A stretch of DNA of 64,000 nucleotides from Posidonia oceanica (lineage: Eukaryota > Streptophyta > Magnoliopsida > Alismatales > Posidoniaceae): assembly GCA_037176725.1 (NCBI GenBank), contig JAZBRS010000044.1, positions 2,790,001 through 2,854,000 on the forward strand, written 5' to 3'. A program made the position numbers and the translations under genes. Numbering within the stretch: the stretch's first letter is position 1; each line of letters opens with the position of its first letter. The notes under the pieces were generated by a model that was not told where the DNA came from, ran no database searches, and worked only from the letters and a program-made list of their open reading frames with translations. Positions 33,331 through 45,700 of the stretch are shown here, one piece after another.

Positions 33331-33335
33331 AGTTC

Positions 33336-33762
33336 ATTCCTAACAAATGCAAAACTGAGTTATATGTAAAATTCTATTAGAAGAGGGACGTTGACATGAC
33401 TACCTATTATTTTAATTTTTAGAACCTTTGTTTTGATAAAATTCTAACCTAATGAACATAATTATTAGACTCTAATATACAGTTCAATAATTTTAATCCA
33501 ATTAAAATAGCATCTTCGTCTACATCTAATTCAATTTCGGCCGTATATACCATACGCATTATCAATGATGAAAAGAACTCAAAATTAAAAAACCCAAGAA
33601 ATTGTGAAATTTAAATATGTTGAAATTTCATCAAAAGTTATGTTATCGGTATCGGATCAAAAGATCCGACCCGGTTAGAGACGCACACGAGAGAAAACAA
33701 CAGCAAGAGCAGATTTTGAGAGAGAGAGAGAGGGAGAGCAGAAGAAGAAACGAAGGAAAAAA
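33336..33762 (+). promoter_or_regulatory. Upstream region and 5' leader of host gene 2
   Basis: AT-rich sequence, then CGGATC/GATCCG inverted words (33652-33668) and a GA-rich leader (GAGAGAGAGAGAGAGGGAGAG near 33720-33740) ending AAAAAAATGGCG. Only about 430 bp separate the start codon from the solo LTR, so the native promoter is short or includes LTR sequence. No clear TATA box is seen. Confidence 0.45.
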
Positions 33763-36700
33763 ATGGCGGCTACTGCTTGCGCTCGAAGAACCCTTCTGAG
33801 CTCCATCTCATCTTCTTCAAAAACCATATTCAGATCCTCCGTCTCTCCATCAACGCCCACCTTCGCCCGGGTCTCCAAGCGAAGCCTGTCCCGGAACCTT
33901 TCCAGGTGTGCATTCCTTCTTTCTTCCCACCTTTTCTCCTTCACTTTTGCATCCTATTTCATGTTTGATTCTAATTCACCATGAAAACTTTTTAGAGATA
34001 CCCACAAAAAAAATCAAATTTTGCGTAGTTTTTTCGAAGAAAGTTTCGAAATTTTTGGGTGCTGCTATAGACCCAGTGAGATTTTCAGTGTCTGTTCGTC
34101 TCGGGCATGTCGTCTTTTACTGAAGTTATTGGTTGCCATTCAGAGAAGATAAAATTTGCTTCTTTTTGTACTTATGCTTGAGATATTCATTTATGATAAT
34201 GGGTCATTTAAATTGTAGCTGAAATGACCATCCAGTAATTGGTTCATTAGGTTTTTTCTCCATCTTTTTTTGTGGGTTGGTAATGGCAGAATAAACGTGG
34301 GAATTGTGTGATATTGACCTGGTTCTGCTCTGTTTTGTCACCAATGGATATGTACAGGCTTCCTGTTGAGTTGGGTTCTGTGCAGTCGTTGATGCCTTTT
34401 CACAGTGTCACTGCTTCTGCGCTGCTTACTTCAATGCTCTCATTGAAGCCTGGAAACTGGGGCTGTCTATCAGAAGGTATTTACTTATTTCAGATATAAT
34501 GTTTTCATTTTATCCTGCATTGTGTTGAAAATTTCAAGAGAAGACCACTTTCATATCCTTTTGGATACTCAGATATACTTTTTGGATACTATGGATCAGA
34601 AGGTCGACGTTGAAATTTATATAATTTACAATGTCAAAGAAGTAATATTAAAATTCTTTGAGTTAATATATCATGTTATATGGATACAATTTTTCTCGTA
34701 CATGCATCTGAATTTTCTGTGTAATTTATGCCATTTCTTGTTTAGTTTGTTGTTATCAATTTCATATAAAAACTTAAATAATTACTTTTGCTTAGTTTCT
34801 GTAAAGCCTTTTTGGGAGATTTGGACACAGCTTTGTGCTGAAAGGTGTCGTAGACAGGATGTTGGCTAGTTGTGTGGCTTACCACATGCAAGTTGGTTAT
34901 CTAGATGGATTGATAAGAATCACAGTGTCTTTATTAATTGGTCCTTCTCTTTGTTGGATCTTAGAGATTGAGTTATTGTGGCAGTTGTGGATTGCTGTAA
35001 TTCAATTAGACAATCAATGACTGGCTTGGTTGACTTTCGACTCTGGACTGACTTCCTAAGTTGTTTGCTTTCTTATTCTCAACTTATCCCCTGTTATAAG
35101 TCTTTTGTACTGTTTTACTCAAGGCTTATATTATTTTTTTTTTCTGACCAAAGTAGTCAAGCGAAAGGCAATGTCAAGACCCCCTGCTCCCACTTCCCCC
35201 CAAAAAAAAACATCAGCTGAGGCAAGAGGCAAATTAGATGTGGTGTAGTTCCAATGCCATGGAATAAAGCAAAATGACATTCTTGTGGATTTGTGTAGTG
35301 GAATTGGACTTGGAATCAGGTGGAATTAGATGTTCTCACTCTGTTGTTGCTTGGCAGATGGAATTATACGTGAATGTAGTGATAAAGGTTCCATGTCTAT
35401 GGGCCCTTGCCACCTCCTTACTTGGTCGGCCCAACTAATAAGGCCCATAGCCAGGCCCATTAATATATACTGGACCCAACCCGTAGGTCTACCTACCACC
35501 ATCTAGCTATAAATACCTCTCCACACAAGAATTAAGGTATGTATTAACTCTCTTACACCCAAAAAATCTGATCTCCAATCCTGACAACTATTTACTTAGG
35601 CATTAGAGGGTCCTGACCGGCTAGACAACATCCTTTGACTACTCGTCCCTTTCCTTCTCAGGCTCACCCAGATCGTGCTCACGTTGACCTCGTCGACCTC
35701 CTCGTCGATGTCATGCTAATCAGTTTAAAGCATGCCGACCTCTCCCTCGACTAGGTCCACTAGCTGACAGGTGTGCCAGCTCAGTAGTGTTTAGAGTCAA
35801 GATCAGTTGGCACCGTTTGTGGGAAACGGTTGCATGCCTGTTTAGACCCGTTCGCAGGGACAAGTGTCCAAACAAGCAATGGACCTTACACCAGAGAACT
35901 TTCAAGCCTTCTAGGAGTAGGTTGCCTTCCTTACCACGAAGTTGAAGAAGAGAGACGCCTAAGTGGTGCTTGAGGCCGTGTGAGAAGAGCAGGATGACCA
36001 TTCTCACCACCACACTCCACTGGAGCTACATAGAAACCACCGGGAGTCGGCCCCTTTTACCTCACACCATAGGGCAAATGAGGGCTGGAGTCGGATGTAC
36101 GACTCATCCAACTAGGACATGGAGGAGCGACTGACCCAAATGGAAGATCGACTCATGAAGATGTAGTAGAAGGGGAAGTCGAGCCTTGCGAGCATGTTTG
36201 AGGGGATCCAGTATTCCTTGTTTACCGAGTAGATCCAGGTCGAGGCCCTCCCAAGTAGGTTCAAGATGCTACACATTGAGCCGTATGACGAGGTGGGTGA
36301 CTTGTAGACCACGTGCAGGCACTACGCGACATCCTTGGCGTCCATCAAGCCACATATGCCATTCTCTGTTGGGTCTTTCTTACAACCATTAGGGGAACAA
36401 TCAGGGTGTGGTTCTCCGGGCTAGCTTGGTCTTCCATCGGCTCGTTCAAAGAGCTCTCCAAGGCCTTTTGTAACCATTATGTCAGTCGCAGAAAGAGAGC
36501 TCAGGACTTCGACTTTCTCATGACCTTGTACCAGTAGACAAGCAAGTCTACCAAAGGCTACATCTAGTGGTTTAACATGGCGACCTTGGATATCCCAATC
36601 CTAGACCATGGCATTGTGCTCGTTGCCTTCACTTACGACATGCTCGACAGTGAACTCTTCAAGTCTTTAGCCATGGACAAGCCTTAGACATTCACTAAGG

Positions 36701-39700
36701 CCTTAGAGAGCGATGAGAAGCACATCTTGGTTGATAAAGTTGAGGCAGCCAAGGTAGTGAGGGTGGCTCGGCGGGAAGCGACTGAGCAGGAGGCCACTGA
36801 GTAGGCTATACTGGCCCCATTCAGCGGGGGCTCCACATCATAGTGGTAAGAGAGACGGTTGTTGCCACCCCATAGAGGGTCATTAACCCCCGGTCCGATC
36901 GACCGACCTCCCTTAGTGGGCCAAACGCCTTCCTCCTGAGAAAATTTTCTAAGTAATGCTACGATAAGCTTCGAGCATGCCTTGTTGTGACCAACTTTGA
37001 GCATGTAAAGTCCTCGATCGATTGAGAAGGCCAAGCGTCCTCCCTTCGAGAAAATTTTCTTAGTCATACTCTGACAAGTTCTGAGCATGCTATGCTGTGA
37101 CTAGTTTTGAGCACATAAAGTCCTCGGTCAAGGAGAAGGCCAAGTGCCCTCTCCTTAGAAAATTTTCTAAGTCATGCTACGACAAGCTCCGAGCATGTCG
37201 TGGTGCGACCAGTTCTGGGCACGTAAAGTCGTCGATCAGGCGAGAATGCCAAAATTTTCTAAGTCATGCTACGACAAGCTCTGAGCATGTCGTGTTGCAA
37301 TCAACTCCGAGCATGTAAAGTCCTCGGTTAGGCGAGAAGGCCAAGCACCCTTCTCCGAGAAAATTTTCTAAGTCATGTTACGACGAGCTCTAAGCATGTC
37401 ATGCTACGATCATCTCTGAGCATGTAAAGCTCTCGATTGGGAGAGAAGGCCAAGTGCCCTTCCCCTAAGAAAAATTTCCATGTCATGCTACGACTAGCTC
37501 TGAGCATGTCAAGTCCTTGGTCGAGCGAGAAGGCCATCCCCCTGAGAAAAATTTCTAAGTCATATTACAACAAATTCTGAGCATGTCGTACTGTGACTAG
37601 CTCCGAGCTTGTAAAGTTCCTGGTTGGGCGAGAAGGCCAAGCGTTCTCCCTTAGACAAAAATTTCCAAGTCATGCTATGACAAGCTTTGAGCATGCCATG
37701 TGGTGACCAGCTGCGAGCACGTAAAGTCCTCGATCGATCGAAACCAAGCACCCTCCTCTCGAGAGAAGTTTTTGAAGGCCACAGAAAAACAAAACAAGTA
37801 CAAAATAAAATTTTATTTCATGGAGGGAGTACAACAAAGGCGACTGACCGTCGTAGCAACAACTAATCATACAACAAAGGAAAGGGAAATTAATCAGTTC
37901 GGCCTGGCCCTTGGTCATGGGTCTCGGCTGCTTTTGATGGCTTGGCATCATCCCATTTCCCTGTTAGCTCGGTCTTCACGTTAGGCTTCAGCTTCAACAT
38001 CATCACCTCCTCCCCTTCCATCAACCCCTCGCCTATGGACTGAACATCACACTTACAACCCTTGAGGAAGTTGAACGAGAACTCTGGATAAACCTTCGCC
38101 ACCTCCTCCCGGGGTCGATCGATGCCATGCTTGAAGGTCCTTGAGAGGTCTAGTATGTAGTTGGAGGAATCTTTATATGTCTCCACTACTTTCGCCTGAG
38201 CAACATCAACATTGGCCAGCTGAGATTGAAGTCGGTTGGCTTCCTCTCAAGCCTTGGCGGCCTCCTTCTCCCCTGCCTCCTTCTTGGCCTAAAGGAGTTT
38301 CATTTGGTTGTCGAGGCGGAGATTCACCTTCGTAAAGGCTTTCCTCTCTTTCTTCTCTTTTTGCAACGTGGCCCAGAGGCGGTCCTTCTCCCTTTTAAGG
38401 GCATTTAGGCCGGTCTCTTATGCCTTGTGCACTTGATGTAGGATCTTTGTTGCAAAAAACCTCCCTGTAGGCAGCAATCCAATCAGTAACTCGTAGGAAG
38501 GAGGGACAAAAAACAAAAGCATTGACGAATAGGTCTTTACCTGCACCCAATGGATGGCGGCCTCATTCAATAAGGCCTCCCTACCCATCTTTCGTAGGAG
38601 GTCTCGGTCCATCGGGGGTGCTGCCTAGTTGCCAGCGTCGACGACAATAGTGGCTTTGTCGTCGTCGAGCCCTTGAAGATGTTTCAGTCGCTCAAGGAAT
38701 TCGTTCATCCATTCTCAAGTTGGGTGGTCGGTAGGTGGGGGATAGTTGAATTGGGTCACCCATGAGAAGGCCTAGGTTTGGATGTCCGCCTTCAGTTCAG
38801 ACCGAGCCAACTAATAAAGTCCATAACCAGGCCCATTAACGGATGCTGGACCCAGCTTATGGGTCTACCTACCACCACTTAGCTATAAATACCTTTCCAT
38901 ACAAAGATTAAGGTATGCATTAATTCTCTTACACCAAAAAGTCTGATCTCCATCCTCGACAACTACTTAGTTAGGCATCAGAGGGGTCCCTACTGGCTAG
39001 GCGACGTCCTTTGACTGTTCGTCCCTTTCTTTCTCAGGCTTGCCCGAATCGTGCTTGCACTTACGTCACGCCGACTAGTTCAGAGCGTGTCGACCTCTCC
39101 CTCGACTAGGTCCACTAGCTGACGGACGTGCCAACTAAGCAGTGTTTAGGAGCAAGATCAAAGTCCATGCATGGTTTGCAACAATAGGGGATTATATGAT
39201 TCCACCTGATTTGAGTTTAAATTTGTCTCCACAACTTCATGTAGTGACAACTCACTTTTGGACGTGGATATTATTTCATTTTAGGTTTCTATCTTAAGAA
39301 AATGTTTTGGCCCAATTATAAAATTAGAATTTTATTTCATTTTCACATTCCAATGTCATTCCATCAACCTGTACTCTTATACAAGTCCTTTACTATCAAC
39401 ACCTTGCTTCACACAATGTTGTTTAAGCCCACTAGCTAACCATTCGTCGAGATTTGAGAACCACTACAATTGGCTTCCCTTGTGGATTTTGTTATCATAC
39501 CAAGGTGATCCTTCTTTAGCGTAAATGCTTCTAATGTTAGAAGGCATGTCCATCAAGCACCCTAGTGTTCAAGTACGTTTAGAGGTTATCACTTGCTAGG
39601 TTTGCTTTCTTGAAATACTAAGGGTGGCAATAAGGCTGTTATGTCTTGTCTGTATTGCAAGGGGATCCTTCTTTAGTGTAAATGCATCTCATGTTAGAAG

Positions 39701-42700
39701 GCATGTCTATCTAACACCCTACTGTTCAAGTACCTTTACAGGTTGTCACTTGCTAGGTTTCCTTTCATGAAATACTAGGGGTGGCAATAAGGCTTTTATG
39801 TCTTGTTTTTGTTGCACTGCGACTGGTTCTAGTATTTGTTTCAAGCTCTTTCACCACTTTGATAAAAAATATTTGCCAAGAAGCAGACCTCTTCAGATCA
39901 TCTAGGTCCTAGGTCACATGAACCATGAACCCACATGTTGCTAAGCTGGATATTGCAACCTATATCCCACACATCTGCAGTCACCCTGCGTAAGTATCGA
40001 GTTGATGTATTACTGAGTAATCCTATAGACAAACTCAACAAAAATAGTTCTTGGGTTGCCGCACAAGCCAAAGAGAAATGGTTTATGCATATTCAAACAA
40101 AATTCACATCCAATGACCCTGGTACTTACAGCCCAGTGGCTGATCACCTCAGATGCCCAGACATTGATTTTTGAGAAATTTGAAATCAGATGGGAAGGAT
40201 GCACTGCCAATGCATAAGATGAGTACTATTGGGCTGTCTAGTATCCAAATGCTTGGATCTGGGCCGTCTTTTGTACTGCTGGGATTTCATGTAGAATTGC
40301 AGAAATAGGGACCTTGTTAGAGTTATCATCAATATTGTGGCACACACCATGCACTTCTTGCATGCTCCTATGTATAACAGTAAGGTTGTTTATCATTATA
40401 CAATGAATCTTTCTGCCTGGTTGTTTGATTTTTATGGATTCTTTCTTCATGGTATAATCTTCTTTCTTCTAGCTTCACTCCATCTTCCTCAATTTTTTTG
40501 TGCACTATCACCCTTGATCATAACCCTTTTCCAGCTTCTTTGACCTCGTTTTGTTCTCATGGTGGTTAGTTTCTCTTTTTATGTTAAGCTTTAATTTTAC
40601 AAATATCAACTTCAACATCACAAAAAAGTATAGAATAAACATGTGCACTTTGTCATCAGAGGGTGCAATACACTGAAAATGTATTAAAACTTAAACAGTG
40701 CATGTTGTTGCACTTGTTTTATGGGGATGCTTGCTATTGAATTTGTTCAGACTCCAAGTTTACAGACTGTTCATAATTTCTCAATCTTTGTTAGGGTTAA
40801 ATATGATATGCCAATCATCTTCTTAAACTATTCTATTTTATGAGAGAAGTTTTTATCCTCTTTTTATTAGGACTTCTATCATTTTCCTATTATGCTTTTA
40901 GGCATCTCTTGTATAAGCATTTTGGATTTCCTAAGGTTCGCTTAAGCTTCTGTTTTACAACGACTGCATGAGATTTGTATTGGATTTAAATTTTAATAGA
41001 TATGGATGGTGGGTAATTTGTAAAAAATCTATTTGAAGATTACATTCTGCATTTTTCAAAATTTTTCTTATACTTTCTCTTTTTCTCGTGTTTTTTTCTT
41101 GACATCTTTACTATATATGTATCTTACCATATTTTCCTTTTCTTGTGACATGATAAATTGTTTAGCAATGAAATAGCTTAGTTATTAGCATTTGATGATA
41201 GCATGTTATTTAAACATGGAAGTTATTTATTGGTCTTTTGAATGAAATTAAGGATAAACAACCATAGCTAAGCTTCACATGCTTGTTGACACAACAAACA
41301 ACGAAAGTCTAACTCCAAAGTGACATGTGACACTTATAGATCTAATTATGCTAAATCAAAATCCAAACCTTGAGACTTTTTTTGGCCAAAGCTTCTAAAC
41401 AATGAAATTTCACGTCCTAGCTCCCTTGAATTAGAGAAAATCTTTGAATGGGTGTTATTCTTCATGGTTAGTTTGTATTTTGTAAGAAAGTGGATAATAT
41501 CCTAATGGATGAATGACCACCACCTATTTCTTGATTACATCAAGGAATCAACTATTCTTTGGTTGTCTACTAAATGCCTTTGTAACAAAGTTCTGAAACC
41601 TAGACCGTATTGTTATTTTAAGCAGGGGTCCTGTGGATGTGGATTTGGGGGTGTTTGGAATGAAGGTGCCGGCGTTTCTACGACGTCGACAGCTTGATGT
41701 GATCGCCACTCGTCGATGGGCTGACAAGACGTCTTGAGGGAGATGATGAAGATGTAGGTACCCGAATCACTAGATCGATGGTAGGATGTTGTCTAGCAGC
41801 TTCCTCGTGCCATGTAAGCGTTGTTCCTTTCCTTCAAAACAAATGAAAATAAAAGATCTAGATTAGTTCAAGTATAGCAAACAGTAGTAGAAATAAGCAG
41901 AAAAATAACATAAACGAACGAAACTAATACTAACCGGAGGTTATTCCTCGCATGCACATGCTATGGGTCTTATGCTAAGGAATGTAATATGAAAGAAAAA
42001 AAGAGTAATTGGAATGAGGTACTCCCTTCACCCTCGTGCTGTATACAGTGAAGTAGAAGTGGAGGTACGGTCGGAGCTCCGGCTTAGCTCAAGATCTTTG
42101 GGATCGAAGATTTCTGGATCAAAGGTGGAAGCTAGGGTTCCTCTTTTGAAGGTGGAAGCTTAAAAGAAATCTGAAGGAAATCTCTCTCTTAAACTCTCTC
42201 CAAAATAGTTTTTCTCCAAATTGGCCGAGGGGACCTAAGTACTGACGTATGAGGTCTATTTATAGGCTCAGGAGATGTGGGTGGTTCACACCTAGAAGCT
42301 TCTAGAAGAAAAGTGACAATTATTATCAGTCGCTGCATATGTAGGCGACTAAGATCAGGAACCGCTCAAGTACTCGTGGGAAAATCGTGGAAATTTGGTT
42401 CGATGGAGGCTACGATCGTTAGTCGCCGATTATGTTGGCGTCTATCGGTCGAGGGGATCGTGGGAAAAAATCGTTACAGTTCCACGACCGTTAGTTGCCA
42501 GTTATGTTGGCGTCTAACAGTCAGTGGGATCCTGGGAAACAATCGTCAAAAATAACTGCAAGAAGTGGTTAAAGGAGCCCACGACAGTTAGTCGCCTGCT
42601 ACGATGACGTCTAGGTTAGTTGCCTGTTCAAAGGGCGTCTATCCATGTCGCCTCCCCAGCTGGCAACTAGCAAGTTCAGTTCATTTCTAGCTCTAGCTCT

Positions 42701-45700
42701 TAGGTTTTATCCAAAGAAAACATAATAAAAGGCCGGGAAACTTCAGATAGTTTATGAAATCACGAAGACATCTTCTTTAACTCAAATTTGCCACAAATCT
42801 GAGTTAAAATAAAGGACACTCGAGGTACTCGGACTTGTTGTGAGTTTGAGTGCGTCAGCTCTGCCACAGCCAACAACTTAAGTCAAGTAGGATCAAACGA
42901 TGCTTCGAAGAAATTACGGAAGATCTGGGAAATATGTTATCAATACTTAGACATGTGATTTGGGACGCCTCAAGGTCCATATCTTAAAAGAACTTTCAGA
43001 AATGCAAAAATGGAATATCTACAGATGTCTCTCCTTGGAGTTGATCTTGGAACAAGATCGGGTCTAAGACAAGAATGATGTTCTATTGAGCATTTCCTAA
43101 AAAGGAGAGCTCTATCTCAAACAATTCGCCACTGAAGTTGCCAAAGGAAAGATAAAAAGAGATTTTTAAATTGCCATAATATTGGAAACTCAGGCATGAA
43201 GGGGTTAAGTCGTTTTCAGAACTATGTGTCGCAGCCGATGTCAAGACCAGGTCAACCATGTAGAGGTGCTCCAACCAGGCAAGAACTAAGGAGGAAATCG
43301 CAGGATGTTATTCCGACACGATCGAAAGGAGTGTGACATATTGTTTGAGACTTCACTCAGATTGGAATTGATAAAAGGATAGGTAGGAACTGGGTTGACT
43401 CTAGAAGAATCACCTATCCTAAGGGTTTCTAACATTCTTGAAGATCAATGCTCCGTCCGTGCTCCACTTCTAATGATATGAGAAAATGCATGGATGCATG
43501 ATTCAAACATACGATGATAATGCAAGGTCAATACGTAATGCAATGAATGGTCCATATACTAGGTTAGACCGACGGAGTACGGTTGGTCCCAAACCATATA
43601 GACATATGCAAAATGAATGAATGCAATTCGTTGTGATCAAGTGTTCTCCGTCTTCAAGTGTGACCAGCACTCTCTGGAAAGAACTGTCGTCCTACAGCTC
43701 GATTTGGCAAATAAAGGAGTTCTATGATTAAAGAACCGGATGAGGGAGTGAACCTTTCCTTTGCCAAACCGGGATTTGCCTTTTAGTGAAAGTAGGTGTG
43801 CCTTTGCACATTATATGAGCTCCGTAGGCGTGAGCTCATTCTTTATGTTGTAAGTTTTGTACCTGCACACCTAACAAAAGATGTTAGTAATCACAGGTGA
43901 ACTTTTCCCAGTTCCTATGGAGATTGACTAAGTTATACTTGTATAGGAGATAAAGTAATTCCTTAATCAACATGCTTGAGAACTAGGTGGAGGGAATTAG
44001 TCTTGGCCTCAGCAGGGAGATGGAAAATCGGAGCCCAGTAGACGTCGATTGTGAGTTATCCGTAGATACTATAAAGATTATTGCAGAAGCAATGTCTTTG
44101 TTGAGAAAAACGCACTCAAGCCGTGAGACACGCTTGAGTAGGACGTTATCTCCAAATCTGAGGTGAATCGATTTTTACATCACCGACCAAACTAATTCTA
44201 GTCTTCCTACTTACTAAGTTTTCACTTGTATGTAGGGTGGATGGTGCTTCTTTTGGTTGATTTTCTTAGATTTTCTAATTTTTTGATTTTTTGGTGTTTT
44301 TGGATTTTCTGATTTTTTTTTTGCTATTTTGGATTTTTTTAAAATTTTTGGTATTTTGGATTTTTTTATTTTTTTGGTAGTTTTTGGATTTTCTGATTTT
44401 TTTGGTAGTTTTTGGATTTTCTGATGATTTTTTTTTGATGTTTTTGGATTGATGAGTGTGGTCATAACTTTCTTATTTAGAGACCTTGTAGTATTGTCTT
44501 GTATTATCTAAGGTGAGAGAACTTTTCCCTTCTAACATGTTTTGTCTTTTGAGAATTTGGAACCTTATACTAGCCTTAGTTTGATTGTTGTTTCCTTCAT
44601 TTAATCAGTCCTTGAATTTTTAGGATTTCCTGCCCCTTGCCTGTGGGTGAGATAGGTGGAGGAGGTTTGAAGTACAGTAAGCTCTCGACTTTGGCTTAGG
44701 TCTTGAATTCCACTTGCCTTTCTTTGGTCATTGACGCGTCTCTCCAGGATTTATGCTTTAGACACATAAACAGCTTTTGCCATGTTTCTTTTCCGCTCTT
44801 TGGACAGCTTTTTGTTGACCTATTTCAGTTGGATAGTTTCTTTTACTGTCTCTTTTCATTTGTTCCTCAATTGGACAGCTTCTTTGCTGCCTTCTTTCCT
44901 CTCTGTTTGGGCAGTTTTTGCTGCCATCTTTTCTGGATGTTTTCTAAGTTAATTGGCAAGCGGTTCGTACCATAAACCTTTGCTCCGAACTTGTCTTTCT
45001 CTTACCTCCCCGTGCAAGTGTATGTACAGACAGGACAAGGTTGAGGTTACCCTAGTTGTTCAGTTCCTTTTCTATTTATGATGCAACTTTCTTTCCCTGG
45101 CTAGGACTTGTTCTTTGGTTCCTTCTAGAGTTTGGCATGCTAATTAAGGGTGTGTTGTATGTGACTCCCACGGATCTAAAAATGCCTTTAGATTGTTACA
45201 ATCAGTGGTTAGACCTTCCCTAGGTGTGACGGTCTCAGCTTAGGAAATCTTAGATAATATTTTGGCAATTCTGCTAAATGCCCAGATGTAACCCACACTC
45301 ATCAGTCATTTTTATTATTTATTACTTATAATCTAACTTAGCATTAGAGATAAATAAAGACAAATAAAGGAAAACAGAGTGCGGAAAGGAAAATGTCTTA
45401 TTTACAAGTTTTAATTAAATTAACCACTGCCTTTAGTCGGGTTCAGTGGAATCTCGCACCTCCCTTCCCAGATGAGGGGGCTTACCTGAGAGGTGATTAC
45501 GGAAGTCTGCCCCTAGCGTTAAGTAGTAAGGTGCTTGTGGCACATGTTCTTGTCGTTCTTTTGGTTTGTGCCCAGTCCTTGCTTTCATTTGGTTTGCGCC
45601 CAGTCCTTGCTTTCAGAGGGTCAGAGTTGGACTCATTCTGACCCGTTCCTTGTACAGTACCCCTGGTGGCTTTGTCTTTGAGTGAGGCTACCAAATTTCC

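Larger units (their letters stand above)
35394..39160 (+). mobile_element. Gag-only (non-autonomous) Tat-like LTR retrotransposon in NFD6 intron 2
   Basis: The 5' LTR is 35394-35805 and the 3' LTR 38783-39160. Both start TGTC and end AAGATCA, and they share long stretches (for example CCAGGCCCATTAA, GGTCTACCTACCACCA, TCGACTAGGTCCACTAGCTGAC). A primer-binding site follows the 5' LTR. Inside are a decayed gag, a tandem repeat of about 105 bp, and an antisense ORF before the 3' LTR. No protease, reverse transcriptase or integrase is seen in 3.8 kb, so it depended on a relative for movement. A clean 5-bp target duplication is not obvious (TTCCA on the left, AAGTCCA on the right). Confidence 0.85.

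Noticed and set aside
35357..35500. Local third exon of the NFD6-like gene after TTGGCAG
   Set aside because: Gives an unrelated tail that runs into a retrotransposon LTR, whereas the exon at 56762 gives the family-like end in phase.
44214..44465. Lys/Pro/Ser-rich 83-codon minus-strand frame
   Set aside because: A translation of the low-complexity A/T tract of the retrotransposon 3' untranslated region.
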